The position numbers and the translations under genes are program-made. This document shows, in pieces, positions 11,539 to 23,197 of a stretch of 64,000 nucleotides of DNA. Origin of the DNA: Euptelea pleiosperma (Eukaryota > Streptophyta > Magnoliopsida > Ranunculales > Eupteleaceae); contig CM068552.1 in the NCBI GenBank assembly GCA_035048495.1, forward strand, positions 20,834,154 to 20,898,153, read 5' to 3'. The notes under the pieces are model-generated. The model saw nothing but the letters and a program-made list of their open reading frames with translations. It made no database searches and was not told the DNA's origin. Position 1 is the first letter of the stretch. Every line of letters starts with the position of its first letter.

Positions 11539-13166
11539 TGAAATTCCACCAGTCTGTTCTCTTTAACTCAATATACCTAGAAGGGGGGGGGGGGTTGATT
11601 AAGTATTTAAAATTAATTATACCTACACAGTTTTACTAGTCTATGGTAAGGGGATAAAATCGCATGCCTTCGTTGTTTGATAAAGGATTATCACAACCGA
11701 CTCAAATCAAATATACCTCCGTGGTATATTGTCTTTTTGTCGTTTGATCTAATCAAGATAGATTGCAGAATACAAACAAACAATCACACAAGACAAGAGA
11801 TTTTTATGTGGAAACCTTAGCCAAGGAAAAACCACGGGACCACGTCCAGACAGAAAGTATCACTAACTGAAAAGTTAAACGAAACAAAGGTTACCTACGT
11901 AGCACCATTACAAATACAGCTTCCAACCTTAGCCAAGGCCTACCGCCGATGTGTCCACGTCCTCTGAATCAACGCCACGAATCCAGCCAAGAAGCCTTAT
12001 CCACTTGTTCAGTTTGGTACACCCCAAACCTACCGTCGATCGGTTCCTCCGATCTTAATTCTCAACACTCCCGCCTTTGCAGAAAGTGAAGGATTTAATA
12101 CACCCTGAACCCCAAGTTGCTCAAAAGGTGTTGAGTCACACTGGTACTCTCAGGCTTACTAGGTTGAATATAGAAGTGGAAAACTTAGGCTGAGTAAAAG
12201 ATCAAGCTCTTGGCTTTGATCAAGAAGAGAACAAGCTCACAAGATGTGAACGGAAAATAAGCTTCTTGCTCTTTGAATGGACATTCTAATAAATAAGTCT
12301 TTGCTTCTCTCTTGAAGATTGAGTCACTCTGTGTCTCTGTGTGTCTTTAAAGAAGGTATAGATGGGTTCAATTTATAGAATACCAAGACCTTGAGTCGTG
12401 TGGAACGTGGGATGATGGAACCTAGAATTTCAGATCTGAGAAAGATCAATTCTTTTCAAGGTCCAATTGATTGTACACTAAATCCAATCGATTGGGCCAT
12501 GTCCAATCGATTGGGGATAAGTGTCTAATCGATTGGGCCCAATAAGTTTTCTGTTTCGAAGGCACCAATCAATTGCACAGGGTTCTCCAATTGATTTGAC
12601 ATAAATAACTTTCTATCCCGAAGGTTCCAATCGATTACATAGAGTCTCCAATCGATTCTACTCAGAAAGATTTCTGTCCCGAAGGCTCCAATCGATTTCA
12701 CAGAGTCTCCAATCGATTGTATTCAAATAAATTTCTGCCTCGTAGTCTCCAATCAATTACACAGTGTCTCCAATCGATTGGGCTATGTCCAATCGATTGG
12801 GGATACATGTCCAATCAATTGGACTATCCCACTAGTCAATAAAATTGACTTTGACTCTGGTCTGTCCAATGACTAAGTTTGACCATTATATTTTGTTCAT
12901 TTTAATCAACTCCTATGGCCACTAAGTCACTTACCTTCCTAATCGAGCGTACACGATCGTTAACTGATAAATCGACAGTTACTCAGATGACTCCTGTCGT
13001 CAATCGTCTGATTCTTGCTTTCTCTGTCTTTTAGTCTTCACGTAGTTGGCGAAGTATGTGTACCACGACATCTTCACACTACACTAGTGCTCGTAGGAAC
13101 GGTTACAAGAATGTTTTTATGTCAAACGGAATCTTTGCCAAATTGAATTTGAAAATATTCCTTACA
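11539..13166 (-). repeat. 3' LTR of Copia element 1
   Basis: A 1628 bp LTR that starts TGAAATTCC and ends TTCCTTACA on the plus strand. It matches 18394..20010 along its whole length. The stretch at about 12466..12835 carries the CCAATCGATTGG palindrome array. A G12-13 run near the outer edge (11582..11594) is an expansion relative to the other copies. Confidence 0.95.
12466..12835. repeat. CCAATCGATTGG palindrome array in LTR
   Basis: About a dozen copies of CAATCGATT-centred sites, several of them the perfect 12 bp palindrome CCAATCGATTGG. They are spaced about 30 bp apart within a loosely repeated unit of about 60 bp that also carries TCTGTCCCGAAGG-like spacer text. The array lies in the U3-like half of the LTR, upstream of the Copia transcript as read on the minus strand. 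Confidence 0.9.
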
Positions 13167-13180
13167 ATCTCCCCCTTTAG
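13167..13180 (-). other. Polypurine tract of Copia element 1
   Basis: On the minus strand the purine-rich CTAAAGGGGGAGAT lies directly against the inner edge of the 3' LTR. This is the expected plus-strand primer site. Confidence 0.85.
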
Positions 13181-14678
13181 CAATTCCGTGACAAAAAAAT
13201 ATTTAATCATAAAGAATGTAAAAAATAATTAAAAATATAATCCCACCCTCTTATATGATTCACTCACTATCTCACACTCTCTTGGAGATAATCGAACAGA
13301 TATAGTGTAATGGCTTTTTGATCTGTTCCCTGCACATTCTACCAACAATACATACCATGTAATATCATCGACAATTAATAAATCATATAAAATGCAGTGA
13401 GTTTAATTTTGCACATCACAAGTAGAGAAATTGGAAAAATAATAAAAAAATTTCTCTCCCTATCTCATGCATCAACTTATTTTTACTGCTATGATTTTCT
13501 CTCCCCATTTTTGTCACAGATTGACAAAGGTACAGAAATATAAGCAAATAACAAGTATGCAATGAAGATTATCATGAAAAACAAGTGCAATATATACATT
13601 CAGAACCAATCAATTAACATTAAGCAACAAATTATAGTAGATCTTGAAGCAATGACTGAGTTTTGAAGAGTCGTGACTGGAATATGAATTGGTTGGGATA
13701 AAATTATTTCAAGAAGCAACCAAAAAAATTTTTATTGAAACATGTTTGATTAATACTGACAGAGATTACCATGAAATACAGAACTTGTGAAAATTAAAAT
13801 TTCAACTAGATCAAGATATGTATATAGAAATTCTTATTCGCCAGTTTAATCAAAAATACTTAGTCAAAGAAAGTAATAAAATCATTGTTCTTGAGAACCA
13901 GTATAAGATAACATGCTGAAATCAGAATCGACACAAGATAGGATAATTAATTTCAGTAATATTCCAGATATCAAATTCTAGAAATCCCGGAGGTATCCTG
14001 TATCCAGATATGAAATCCTCATTAGAGCTATTAAGGGTTCTCACATACGCTCATGTATATGGGTATTTGCTGATGGATAAAAAATTTTCTAGCAAATTGG
14101 TTGTCTTTTACACCATTTTTATTCACTTTGAATATAGGTAGCTTTCACTCTCCATGTAGGTAGCCCTTTTCTACAGCAATGAGAATTAGATTTCAATTTC
14201 GAACAGGGCCATACAGATGGCATACACTCTAACTTGAATGGAGGTAGCTGTTTCCTTAATATAATAACTTTCATTGAGAAGCCAACAGTCGACTATAGTG
14301 CAGTTTCGAAATCAACTGAAGGCAGGAACACAACTAATTTGAAGTCATATCTAGTAGAAGTTTATTCCTTATTCTTAAAAATAATACTGAAATCATATCT
14401 ATTCATGAAGAAAAATTAGTCAGTGTGTAGTGTGTGAGACCCATGATTGCAAGAGATAATTTCAACCACTAACAAAGACAATGTATAAATGAATAATCAT
14501 TACAAACATAGAAAATATATATATCACCATGATATAATATTGATGAATTCATGACAAGTCTGAAATTTGATTATTCAATATCAGTTTTAATCAACCAGAT
14601 TATTATGAAAGCAAAAAAATACAAACTACAAGATCAATCAATTAAACTAATACCAATAGATTTATGAAGAAATTCGAA
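13181..14678 (-). other. 3' non-coding region of Copia element 1
   Basis: About 1.5 kb of AT-rich sequence between the RNase H remnant and the polypurine tract. Part of it (about 14280..14370, containing CAACAGTCGACTATA and AGGAACACAACTAATTT) matches 39530..39620 in element 2. This confirms that the two elements share a 3' non-coding module. Confidence 0.75.
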
Positions 14679-15140
14679 TCAAACGACATCAAGAGGTTTC
14701 GTAAAAATATCCGCTAATTGATTTTTAGTTGCGACGTGCTCCAAAGTAATAATTTTTTCTTCAACAAGATCTCTTATAAAGTTATGACAAATGTCAATAT
14801 GTTTAGTTTTAGAGTGTTGAATAGGATTTTTTGATATATTTATCGCACTCGTATTATCACAATATATAGTCATCAATCCTTGATTGATCCCATAATAAGT
14901 CAACATTCTGCTTCATCCATAGTAGTTGAGTATAATAGCTCCCAGCTACAATATACTCGGCTTCAGCAGTTGATAAAGAAATACAATTATGTTTCTTGCT
15001 TTGCCAACTAACTAGGCTGTTCCCAACATAAAAACACCCACCACTGGTGCTTTTTCTATCATCAACATCTCCAGCCCAGTCAGCATCAGAATACTTTGCA
15101 AGTTCTACAGTAGTATCAAACGAATTCCAGAGATCATATC
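14679..15140 (-). pseudogene. Copia RNase H domain (frameshifted)
   Basis: Two overlapping minus-strand frames together cover the Copia RNase H. The first has SDADWAGDVDDRKSTSGGCF and LSTAEAEYIVA, with the expected catalytic Asp and Glu. The second has IYCDNTSAINISKNPIQHSK and the terminal LADIFTKPL signature. A frameshift in the 14857..14906 overlap separates them. Confidence 0.92.
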
Positions 15141-16110
15141 CCACAGTTCCACTAACATAACTGATGATACGTTTGACTGCAAGAATATGAGATTCTTTGG
15201 GATTAGCTTGAAACCTAGCACATGCACCCACACTGAAGGAAATATCAGGACGACTAGCGGTGAGATAGAATAAACTTCCTATCATGCTTCTGTATAAGGT
15301 GTAGTCAACATCTTTTCCTTCAGTGTCTTTGCTCAGCTTTGTAGTAGTACTCATGGGAGTACGATGGTGTTTAGCTGATTCCATACCAAATTTCTTAACT
15401 AGGTCTTTGCTATATTTGGATTGAGAAATAAAAATTCCATCATCCAACTGTTTCACTTGAAGACCTAGAAATTAACTCAGTTCACCAACCATACTCATTT
15501 CAAATTCTTTTTTCATTTGTTCTGAAAACATGTGAGCATGATCAACAGATGTGGACCCAAAAACAATATCATCAATATAGATTTGAGCAATCACATAAAT
15601 TCTCTAAATAGTTTTAATAAATAAGGTCTTGTCCACTTCTCCTCTGATGAAACCTTGATGAAACAGAAAAGTGATCAATCTCTCATACCAAGCCCTGGGG
15701 GCTTGTTTTAAGCCATATGATGCCTTTTTGAAATGATAAACTTGATCAGGAAATTTTGGATCCTCAAACCCTTTGGGTTGTTCTACATAAACTTCTTCTT
15801 GAAGAACACCATTCAAGAAGGCACTCTTGCCATCCATCTAAAAGAGTTTAAATTTAAGATGACAAGCAACATCAAGCAATATTCGAATGGATTCCAATCT
15901 AGCAACAGGAGCAAAAGTTTCATCAAAATCAATGCATTCAATTTGAGTATAGCCTTGAGCTTCAAGTCTGGCTTTGTTTCTGACAACGGTTCCATTTTCA
16001 TCTAATTTATTTTTGAAAATCCATTTAGTGCCTATAACATTAGTATATTTAGGTCTGGGCACTAAATACCAAACATCATTTTTAGTGAATTGACTTAGTT
16101 TATCCTGCAT
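15141..16110 (-). pseudogene. Copia reverse transcriptase (several stops)
   Basis: An RVT_2-type polymerase in pieces. 15838..16110 has the N-terminal VIGTKWIFKNKLDENG and ETFAPVARLESIR blocks. 15604..15837 has [22 protein letters not shown] and [17 protein letters not shown]. The catalytic YIDD lies at about 15570 in IYIDDIVFG, and SKYSKDLVKKFGM follows. Stops fall at about 15838, 15605 and 15475. The catalytic box itself is intact, but no full-length protein can be made. Confidence 0.94.
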
Positions 16111-16229
16111 GGCACTAATCCAATTTTCATCAATAAGAGCTTTAGAAATATTTTCGGTTTCAATCTAAGAAGTATAACACACAAAGTTAACAATATTTTC
16201 AATCTGTCTCCTAGTTTGAACTCTACTTC

Positions 16230-17339
16230 CTACACACCAATAATATCAGCACTAGGATGATTTTTCTTAACCCACAAGGGAAGAGATTTATCAGCATGAG
16301 AATCACTAGAAGATGGAGTAACATGAATGTCATCAATATTTTGACAGATATCATCACAGTTGTCATCTTGTGAGGAATTATCTTCAATATTCAAGTCATC
16401 AATAACTACATTAATAGACTCCATTATCATTTTAGTTCTTTGATTAAGAACCCGATAAGCTCTACTATTAGTGGAATAACCCAAAAAAAATTTTTCATCT
16501 CTTCTTTTGTCAAATTTTCCCAGAGATTCTCTATCTCTAAGAATGTAGCATTTGCTCCCAAAAACCTTGAAATATTTGACATTAGGTTTTTTACTCGTCC
16601 AGATTTCATAAGGAGTATTCAAAGTTCCTAGTCTTAAATAAACTCTATTTAGAGTATAATAAGTAGTGTTCACTGCTTCTGCCCATAAGTTTTAGGGTAA
16701 GTTTTTGCTGTGAAGCAGTACCCGAGTCATTTCCTGAATCACCCTATTCTTTCTTTCCACCACTTCATTCTGCTGTCGTGTAATGGGTGCAGAAAATTCA
16801 TGCTTACTGCCAATATCATCACAGTACTCAATGAAACGAGAATCTTCAAATTCTCCTCCATGATAAGTACAAATCCTGACTATACTGTAGCCTTTTTCAT
16901 TTTGTATTTTTTGGCATATCTTTTTACATTCTTCAAAAGCATCTGATTTCTCTCTAAGAAAAGTAATCCAAGTCAATCTAGAGTAATCATCTACCATGAC
17001 CAAAATGTATCTTTTACCTCCTTCAGTCATCATTGGACCCATAAGATCCACGTGAATCTGATCAAGTACTTTGGAGGTAGCACAATAATTTCTCTTTTTG
17101 TGAGAGCTTTTTATTTGTTTACCGATTTGGCAAGCTCCACAAATAGTGCCCATAGGTTTTCCCAATTTGGGCAGACCTCTCACTAATTCTTTATTAGTGA
17201 TTTTAACTAGGTCCTTTTGGTTCATGTGACCTAGTCTTTGGTGCCATAAGTCAAAATCATTTAATTTGGCAGAATTGCAGATGATCTTGGGATTTCTACC
17301 AATGATATAACTGTTTTCAGAGGTTCTTAAACCTCTCAT
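16230..17339 (-). pseudogene. Copia integrase (broken, catalytic Asp lost)
   Basis: The N-terminal zinc-binding HHCC region reads WHQRLGHMNQ...CGACQIGK. The DDE core follows, with IHVDLMGPM as the first Asp. The second block reads CTYHGGEFE where the family has an Asp before HGGEF, so that catalytic Asp is Tyr here. The Glu is in NEVVERKNR. A stop at about 16691 separates the core from the C-terminal part (16230..16673, with YEIWTSKKPNVKYFKVFG), which ends in an acidic linker to the reverse transcriptase. Confidence 0.93.
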
Positions 17340-17372
17340 AACACATTTGCCAGATTCATCAATAACATCATA

Positions 17373-17696
17373 TCATTGGCTTATGAATTTAACTGTATGA
17401 TTATTATCACAAATTTGACTTATGCTAAGAAGATTGGCTTTGAGTCCCTCAATACAAATAACATTATCAAGCTTAGGAATACCTAGAGCTTGAATACTTC
17501 CCGTACCAATGACCTTGGCCATACTTCCATCCCCAAAAGTAACACTACCATCCTTATGATCTTCAATATGACAAAACATTGACTTGTCTCCAGTCATGTG
17601 TCTAGAACAACCACTGTCCAAATACCATTTATTGTTTTCTAAAGTTTTAAAATCAGAATTAATCATAAGACATTTTTTATCATATTTTCTCACCAA
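17373..17696 (-). pseudogene. Copia aspartic protease
   Basis: A 107-codon frame with WYLDSGCSRHMTGDKSMF, the Copia retropepsin signature with D-S-G intact, followed by VTFGDGSMAKVIGTG and GLKANLLSISQICD. It is directly upstream of the integrase and would be released from the same polyprotein. An in-frame stop just after FISQ cuts it from the integrase. Confidence 0.93.
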
Positions 17697-18290
17697 ATGG
17701 TCTTAAATTTTGAAGGTTTTGCCATTTGTTTGGGAAGAAATGAATTGTTCATTCTTTTTTCATTTCTGAACCATTGATTTTTAACAACATGACTATCAAA
17801 CAAAGTTTTTCTTAATTCAAAAATTTTAGAATCTCCTCTCTTTAATTCATTAGATTTCATGTATAACCCACTTAGCCTAGAATTATGATGACTTACCAAT
17901 TCAGTTTGTTTGAACTTTGTTGTCATATATTTTCCTGTAGGATATGTGGGTTTCACATTATTCTTATGAGAACAAAGATGAGAATCAAAATTCTTGAATT
18001 TAGCAATATCATTCTTGTTAGTCAATTGATTTTTCGATGACTTTTGGAACTCTTTTTCCAACACATTATTTTTCATTAGAAGCAATTTATTTTCTACTTC
18101 CCACTGTCTCTTTTCATCAGTGAGTTCAATATTTGTCAATTCCAATGACACATTTTTACAATCCAATTACTCCATTTGTAAAAATAAATCTTTATTTTCT
18201 TTAGTCAATCTCAGACTATCTAAATATAGTTTCTCATAAGTTATATTCAAATAGTCTTCAGACAATGGAGTTCTGGATGTATTTCCACAT
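17690..18290 (-). pseudogene. Copia gag C-terminal coiled-coil region, N-terminal gag absent
   Basis: Minus-strand frames (longest 17690..18166, 158 codons) with heptad-like Glu/Lys/Leu/Asn-rich sequence. The upstream stretch EKLYLDSLRLTKENKDLF (about 18190..18285) is the start of the coiled coil. Related Copia gags put a roughly 200-residue N-terminal UBN2-type domain and a zinc knuckle before or around this region. Here fewer than 100 bp separate it from the post-PBS leader, so that domain is not encoded. Element 2 shows the same arrangement. Confidence 0.75.
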
Positions 18291-18379
18291 TTTCTTTGTA
18301 TTTTAACAAATTAATGAAAATGGACTGGTTTCTCAGGAATCTAAATTCAGGTGATTAAACCTTAAATATAAAAATACCT

Positions 18380-18392
18380 GCTCTAATACCAA
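18380..18392 (-). other. Primer-binding site (initiator tRNA-Met type), element 1
   Basis: On the minus strand TTGGTATTAGAGC lies one base inside the 5' LTR. It differs by one base from the usual plant Copia site TGGTATCAGAGC, which is complementary to the 3' end of initiator tRNA-Met. Confidence 0.93.
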
Positions 18393-18393
18393 T

Positions 18394-20010
18394 TAAAATT
18401 ACACTGGTCCGTTCTCTTTAACTCAATATACCTAGAAGGGGGGTTGATTAGGTATTTAAAATTAATTATACCTACACAGTTTTACTGGTCTATGGTAAGG
18501 GGATAAAATCGCATGCCTTGGTTGTTTGATAAAGGATTATCACAACCGACTCAAATCAAATATACCTCCGTGGTATATTGTCTTTTTGTCATTTGATCTA
18601 ATCAAGATAGATTGCGGAATATAAACAAACAATCACACAAGACAAGAGATTTTTACGTGGAAACCTTAACCAAGGAAAAACCACGGGACCACGTCCAGAT
18701 GGAAAGTATCACTAACTGAAAAGTTAAATGAAACAAAGGTTACCTACGCAGCACCATTGCAAATACAGCTTCCAACCTTAGCCAAGGCCTACTGTCGATG
18801 CATCCACGTCCTCTGAATCAATGCCACGAATCCACCCGCGCCCTCCCAGCCAAGAAGCCTTATCCGCTTGTTCATTTTGGTATACCCCAAACCTACCATC
18901 GATCGGCTCCTCCGATCTTAATTCTCAACTGTCCCGCCTTTGCAGAAGGTAAAGGATTCAGTACACCCTGAACCCCAAGTTGCTCAAAAGGTGTTGAGTC
19001 ACACTGGTACTCTCAGGCTTACTAGATTGAATATAGAAGTGGAAAACCTAGGCTGAGTAAAAGATCAAGCTCTTGGCTTTGATCAAGAAAAGAATAAGCT
19101 CACAAGATGTAAATAGAAAACAAGCTTCTTGCTCTTCGAATGAACACTCTAATAAATAAAACCTTTGCTTCTCTCTCTTGAAGATTGAGTCACTCTGTGT
19201 CTCTGTGTGTGTTTAGAGAATGCATAACGGGGTTCTATTTATAAAATACCAAGACCCTAAGTCGTATGGAATGTGGGATGATGGAACCTAGAATTTTGGA
19301 TCTAAGAAAAACCAATTCTGTTCAAGGTCCAATCGATTGTACACTAGGTCCAATCGATTGGGCCATGTCCAATTGATTGGGCTCAATAAGATTTCTGCTC
19401 CGAATGCACCAATCGATGGCATAGGGTTCTCCAATCGATTTGACATAAATAACTTTTTGTCTCGAAGGTTCCAATCGATTACACAGAGTCTCCAATCGAT
19501 TGTACTCAGAAAGATTTCTGTCCCGAAGGCTCCAATCGATTTCACAGAGTCTCCAATCGATTGTATTCAAATAAGTTTCTACCTCATAGTCTCCAATCGA
19601 TTACAAAGTGTCTCCAATCGATTGGGCTATGTCCAATCGATTGGGGATACATGTCCAGTCGATTGGACTATCCCATTAGTCAATAAAATTGACTTTGACT
19701 TGGGTCTGTCCAATGACTAAGTTTGACCATTATATTTTGTTCATTTTAATCAACTCCTATGGCCACTAAGTCACTTACCTTCCTAATCGAGCGTACATAA
19801 TCGTTAACTGATAAATCGGCAGTTACTCAGATGACTCATGTCGTCAGCCGTCTGATTCTTGCTTTCTTTATCTTTTAGTTTTTACGTAGTTGACTAAGTA
19901 TGCGTACCACGACATCTTCACACTACACTAGTGCTCATAGGGACGGTTACAAGAATGTTTTTATGTCAAACAGAATCTTTGCCAAATTGAATATGAAAAT
20001 ATTCCTTACA
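18394..20010 (-). repeat. 5' LTR of Copia element 1
   Basis: A 1617 bp LTR. The outer end on the plus strand is TTCCTTACA, followed by the CAAGG duplication. The inner end reads TAAAATTAC, a mutated form of the TGAAATTCC seen in the partner LTR. The palindrome array is at about 19325..19675. Confidence 0.94.
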
Positions 20011-20015
20011 CAAGG

Positions 20016-20236
20016 TTTTAGTTTTTCCTTTGGTAAGAAAAGAGCCTTTTGAGCTGTCAATACTGAGAATATGTCTGTAATAGAGTGAGGCAAAGGAGGA
20101 TAATGCTCACGCCTGGGTCTCCATGGTCTTTGTCCATCCATTCTTTGGTTTGGCGGAGGTACAGCTTTATAGTCATTATGGGTTTGGACTTGAACTAGGT
20201 TAGGCTCCTGAGCATTGTTTAGGACATGCTGTGTTA
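20016..20236 (-). pseudogene. Gypsy gag segment between the two Copia-family insertions
   Basis: A continuous minus-strand frame of about 73 codons with RPWRPRREHYPPLPHSITD and AQKALFLPKEKLKP. This is the proline-rich gag segment that precedes the knuckle in this Gypsy lineage. It joins 11533 in frame across element 1. On its other side it is separated from the rest of gag by the lone LTR at 20242..21808. Confidence 0.85.
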
Positions 20237-20241
20237 TCGGT

Positions 20242-21808
20242 TTTAAGGAATATTTTCATATTCAATTTGGCAAAGATTCCGTTTGACATAAAAACATTTT
20301 TGTAACCATTCTTACGAGCACTAGTGTAGTGTGGAGATGTCGTAGTACACATACTTCGCCAACTACTTAAAATCCAGAAGACAAAAACAGCATGAATCAG
20401 ACTGTTGATGATATGAGTCATCTGAGTAACTACCGATTTGTTAGTTAAATATCGTGTACGCTCGATTAGGAAGGTAAGTGACTTAGTGGCCATAGGAATT
20501 GGTTAAAATGAATAAAATATAATGGTTAAACCGAGTCATTGGACTTACCCGAGTCTGAATCAAATATATTGACTATTGGGATAGTCCAATCAATTGGACA
20601 CTTATCCCCAATCGATTGGACATAACCCAATCGATTGGAGACTCTGTGTAATCAATTAGAAGCTACGAGGCAAAAACTTCTTTCAGCCCGATCGATTGGA
20701 GACTCTGTGAAATCGATTGGAGTCTTCGGGACAGAAACTTATTTGAGTCAAATCGATTGGAGACTCTGTGAAATCGATTGGAGTCTTCGGGATAGAAACT
20801 TATTTGAGTCAAATCAATTGAAGACTCTGTGTAATCGATTGGAGCCTTCGGAACAGAAATCTTATTGAGCCCAATCGATTGGACACTTATCTCCAATCGA
20901 TTGGACCATGCACAGAATCTATCCTTATCAGATCCAAAATTCTTGGTTCTATTATCCCACGTTCTGCACGACTCAGGGTTATGGAATTCTATAAATACAA
21001 CCCTTCTATGCCTTCTCTAAACACACACAGAGACACAAAGTGACTCAATCTTCAAGAAACAGAAGAAAAAGATTTTATTTATTAAAGTGTCCATTTGAAG
21101 AGTAAGAAGCTTATTTTCCATTCACATCTTGTGAGCTTGTTCTCTTATTGATCAAAGCCAAGTGCTTGATCCTTTCCTCAGCTTAGGTCTTCCACTTCTA
21201 TATTTGACCTAGTAGCCTGAGTGTACCAGTGTGACTCAACACCATTTGAGCAACCTAGGGTTCAGGGTGTACTAAATCCTTTACCTTTTGCAAAGGCGGA
21301 AGTGTTGAGAATTAAGATCGGAGGAGCCGATCGATGGAATGTATAAGGTGTACCAAACTGAACAAGCGGACAAGGCTTCTTGGCTGGAAGGGCGTGCATG
21401 GATTCGTAGCATTGATTTAGAGGACTTGGACGCATCAGCAGTAGGCCTTGGCTAAGGTTGGAAGCTGTATTTGCAACAGTGATGCATATGTAACCTTTGT
21501 TTTGTTTAACTTTTCAGTTAGTGATACTTTCCGTCTAGACATGGTCTCGTGGTTTTTTCCTTAGCTAAGGTTTCCACGTAAAAATCTCTTGTCTTGTGTA
21601 ATTGTTTGTTTGTATTCCGCAATCTATCTTGATTAGATCAAATGACAAAAAGAAAATATACCACGGAGGTATATTCGATTTGAGTCGGTTGTGATAATCT
21701 TTTATCAAACAACTAAGACATGCGATTTTGTTCCCCTACCATAGACCAGTAAAACTGTGTAGGTATAATTAATTTTAAATACCTAATCAACCCCCCTCTT
21801 CTAGGTAT
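20242..21808 (+). mobile_element. Lone LTR of the Copia family (plus orientation, 3' end cut)
   Basis: About 1.57 kb homologous to the element 1 LTR but in the opposite orientation. It begins TTTAAGGAATATTTTC (the family reads TGTAAGG) and runs to TTCTAGGTAT, lacking about 30 terminal bases. The palindrome array is at about 20580..20920, and a TATA-like CTATAAATAC is at about 20990. No interior and no second LTR are present. It sits in the Gypsy gag, and because its end is deleted no target duplication can be confirmed. Confidence 0.9.
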
Positions 21809-22643
21809 CTGGCTGCGAACTGAGTCGTGGCCTGGGCCATTGGTTGAATTGTTTGTTGTGCAACTGGTTGGGTCCTATTCTCATAATTAGGCCATTGTCT
21901 GTTTCCTAAAGTGCTAGTTCTATGGGTATGTAGCATTGCTTGTAGCGTATTGACTTGATCTGTAGTGGGTTTTTTCCTAATCCTATTCTTATCGACCTCC
22001 TGCTTTGGTGCGGCAATATATGGGGTTATGGTTCTATTACAAACATTTCTTTCCATTCGTACTGCACGCTCATAAAGGTCTGGAAAGTTTTGCAGTCACC
22101 CAATGCGATTGCTCCTTTGGCCGGACCTCTCATGTTTGATGTGACAATGCATACTGCATCTTGCTCAAGTATAAAAAATGTAGCCCATGACGCAAGATTC
22201 CTCCACCTATCGATGAAGGCTACTACACTTTCTTCGGATCTTTGGGCCAAGTTCTTTAATTCAATCAAAGAGGGTGAGTGATCAGCTTGATGTTTATACT
22301 GGCTAACGAACAAGTCTACAACATCTTCAAATGTCCGAGTTTGATGAATCAGGATCGTCGAGAACCATCGTGCAGCTTCTCCTTCTAGAGATTTTTGAAA
22401 CAGGTAAACCAACATTCTTGAATTTTCTTCGAATCCCCTACAATCATTGCAGAACATAGCTAGATGATGCAATGGATCACCTATTCCATTGTATTTGTTG
22501 AACTTAGGTATCTTAAACCCTATTGGGAGTGTCACACTTGGATTTCTATAAAAATCTCTAAAAGCAAGTCGATGTGGTTGTGACACATGGCGAGAAATAT
22601 GCTTCTCGAATAATGCCTTGAATTGTTCTTCCTCGTCGATCAT
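21809..22643 (-). pseudogene. Gypsy gag capsid domain
   Basis: A Retrotrans_gag-type capsid region (about 205 codons at 22026..22643) with GFKIPKFNKYNGIGDPLHHL, FQKSLEGEAARWFSTI, FEDVVDLFVSQYKHQ and LAQRSEESVVAFIDRWRNLA. A second frame (21809..22056) continues into a Gln/Thr-rich tail. Capsid genes of this type form virus-like particles. A frameshift separates the two frames, and the lone LTR at 21808 breaks the tail. Confidence 0.92.
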
Positions 22644-23197
22644 GGGTTTCCGAGGTATTGTAGTAGTAAGTGGTGGAATATGTCCAAATGTAGGCCTTTG
22701 GGCTACTGTTCTCTAATGAATGTTCGGTTCACACACTCAGAGTGTTTGGGAAGTGGATTACTGAATGGCGTATATCCAAAGACGGGCCTCTTGGACGACA
22801 TCTCTCATGTGAATGTCTCAGGATGCTCATGAGGTAAATTGTATGATGGGATGTATGCTGATCGAAATTCCTCAATCTGACATCAAAGATAAACTCTAGG
22901 AGTTTGATCTAACAATGATGTTTCTCCTTCCATCATAATCTTCTTCAATTTTTCAGCTTTTTCTCCACCTTGTGCCATAATTTAAGCGAATTGAAATCAG
23001 AATGCAGGATCAACTTCATGACTTTCTTTTTCAACTAGATGCTCAGTAGTAGTCCAATTAAATGGCTCTTGTGAATTTTGAAGCGGTGGAGTGTTCTCTC
23101 CCTCTCCGATGACATTGACACTATGCTCGGGGTACATTAATTCTTCATTCTGATTAACTAATGGGGAATACCCATTTTCATACCAAAAATCAACCAT
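22644..23197 (-). pseudogene. Gypsy gag N-terminal region
   Basis: A 66-codon frame from an ATG at 23197, with an acidic, Asn/Glu-rich sequence, is followed by broken frames leading to the capsid domain. It is the best candidate for the gag start, but the assignment rests on position only. The first ATG after the PBS-side leader lies here. Confidence 0.6.

Larger units (their letters stand above)
11539..20010 (-). mobile_element. Complete Ty1/Copia retrotransposon (element 1), 8.47 kb
   Basis: Two LTRs of about 1.6 kb in direct orientation bound a 5.2 kb interior, and CAAGG is duplicated at 11534..11538 and 20011..20015. The minus strand is the sense strand: PBS next to the right LTR, gag remnant, protease, integrase, reverse transcriptase, RNase H, then a polypurine tract next to the left LTR. 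The order protease-integrase-RT identifies Copia. Pol is broken by several stops, so the copy is dead. The two LTRs differ at many scattered bases and short indels, which indicates an old insertion. Confidence 0.95.

Noticed and set aside
12466..12835. Regularly spaced palindromes resembling a CRISPR array
   Set aside because: This is plant nuclear DNA, the spacers are themselves related between units, and the array lies inside LTRs with target duplications. No cas genes are present.
19288..19720. Open frames on both strands with recurrent QSIG, SNRL and IDW peptides (also at 20635..20896, 32635..32995, 36521..36733)
   Set aside because: They are translations of the palindromic CCAATCGATTGG arrays in the LTRs. 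The palindrome opens similar frames on both strands, so a repeat protein is not supported.
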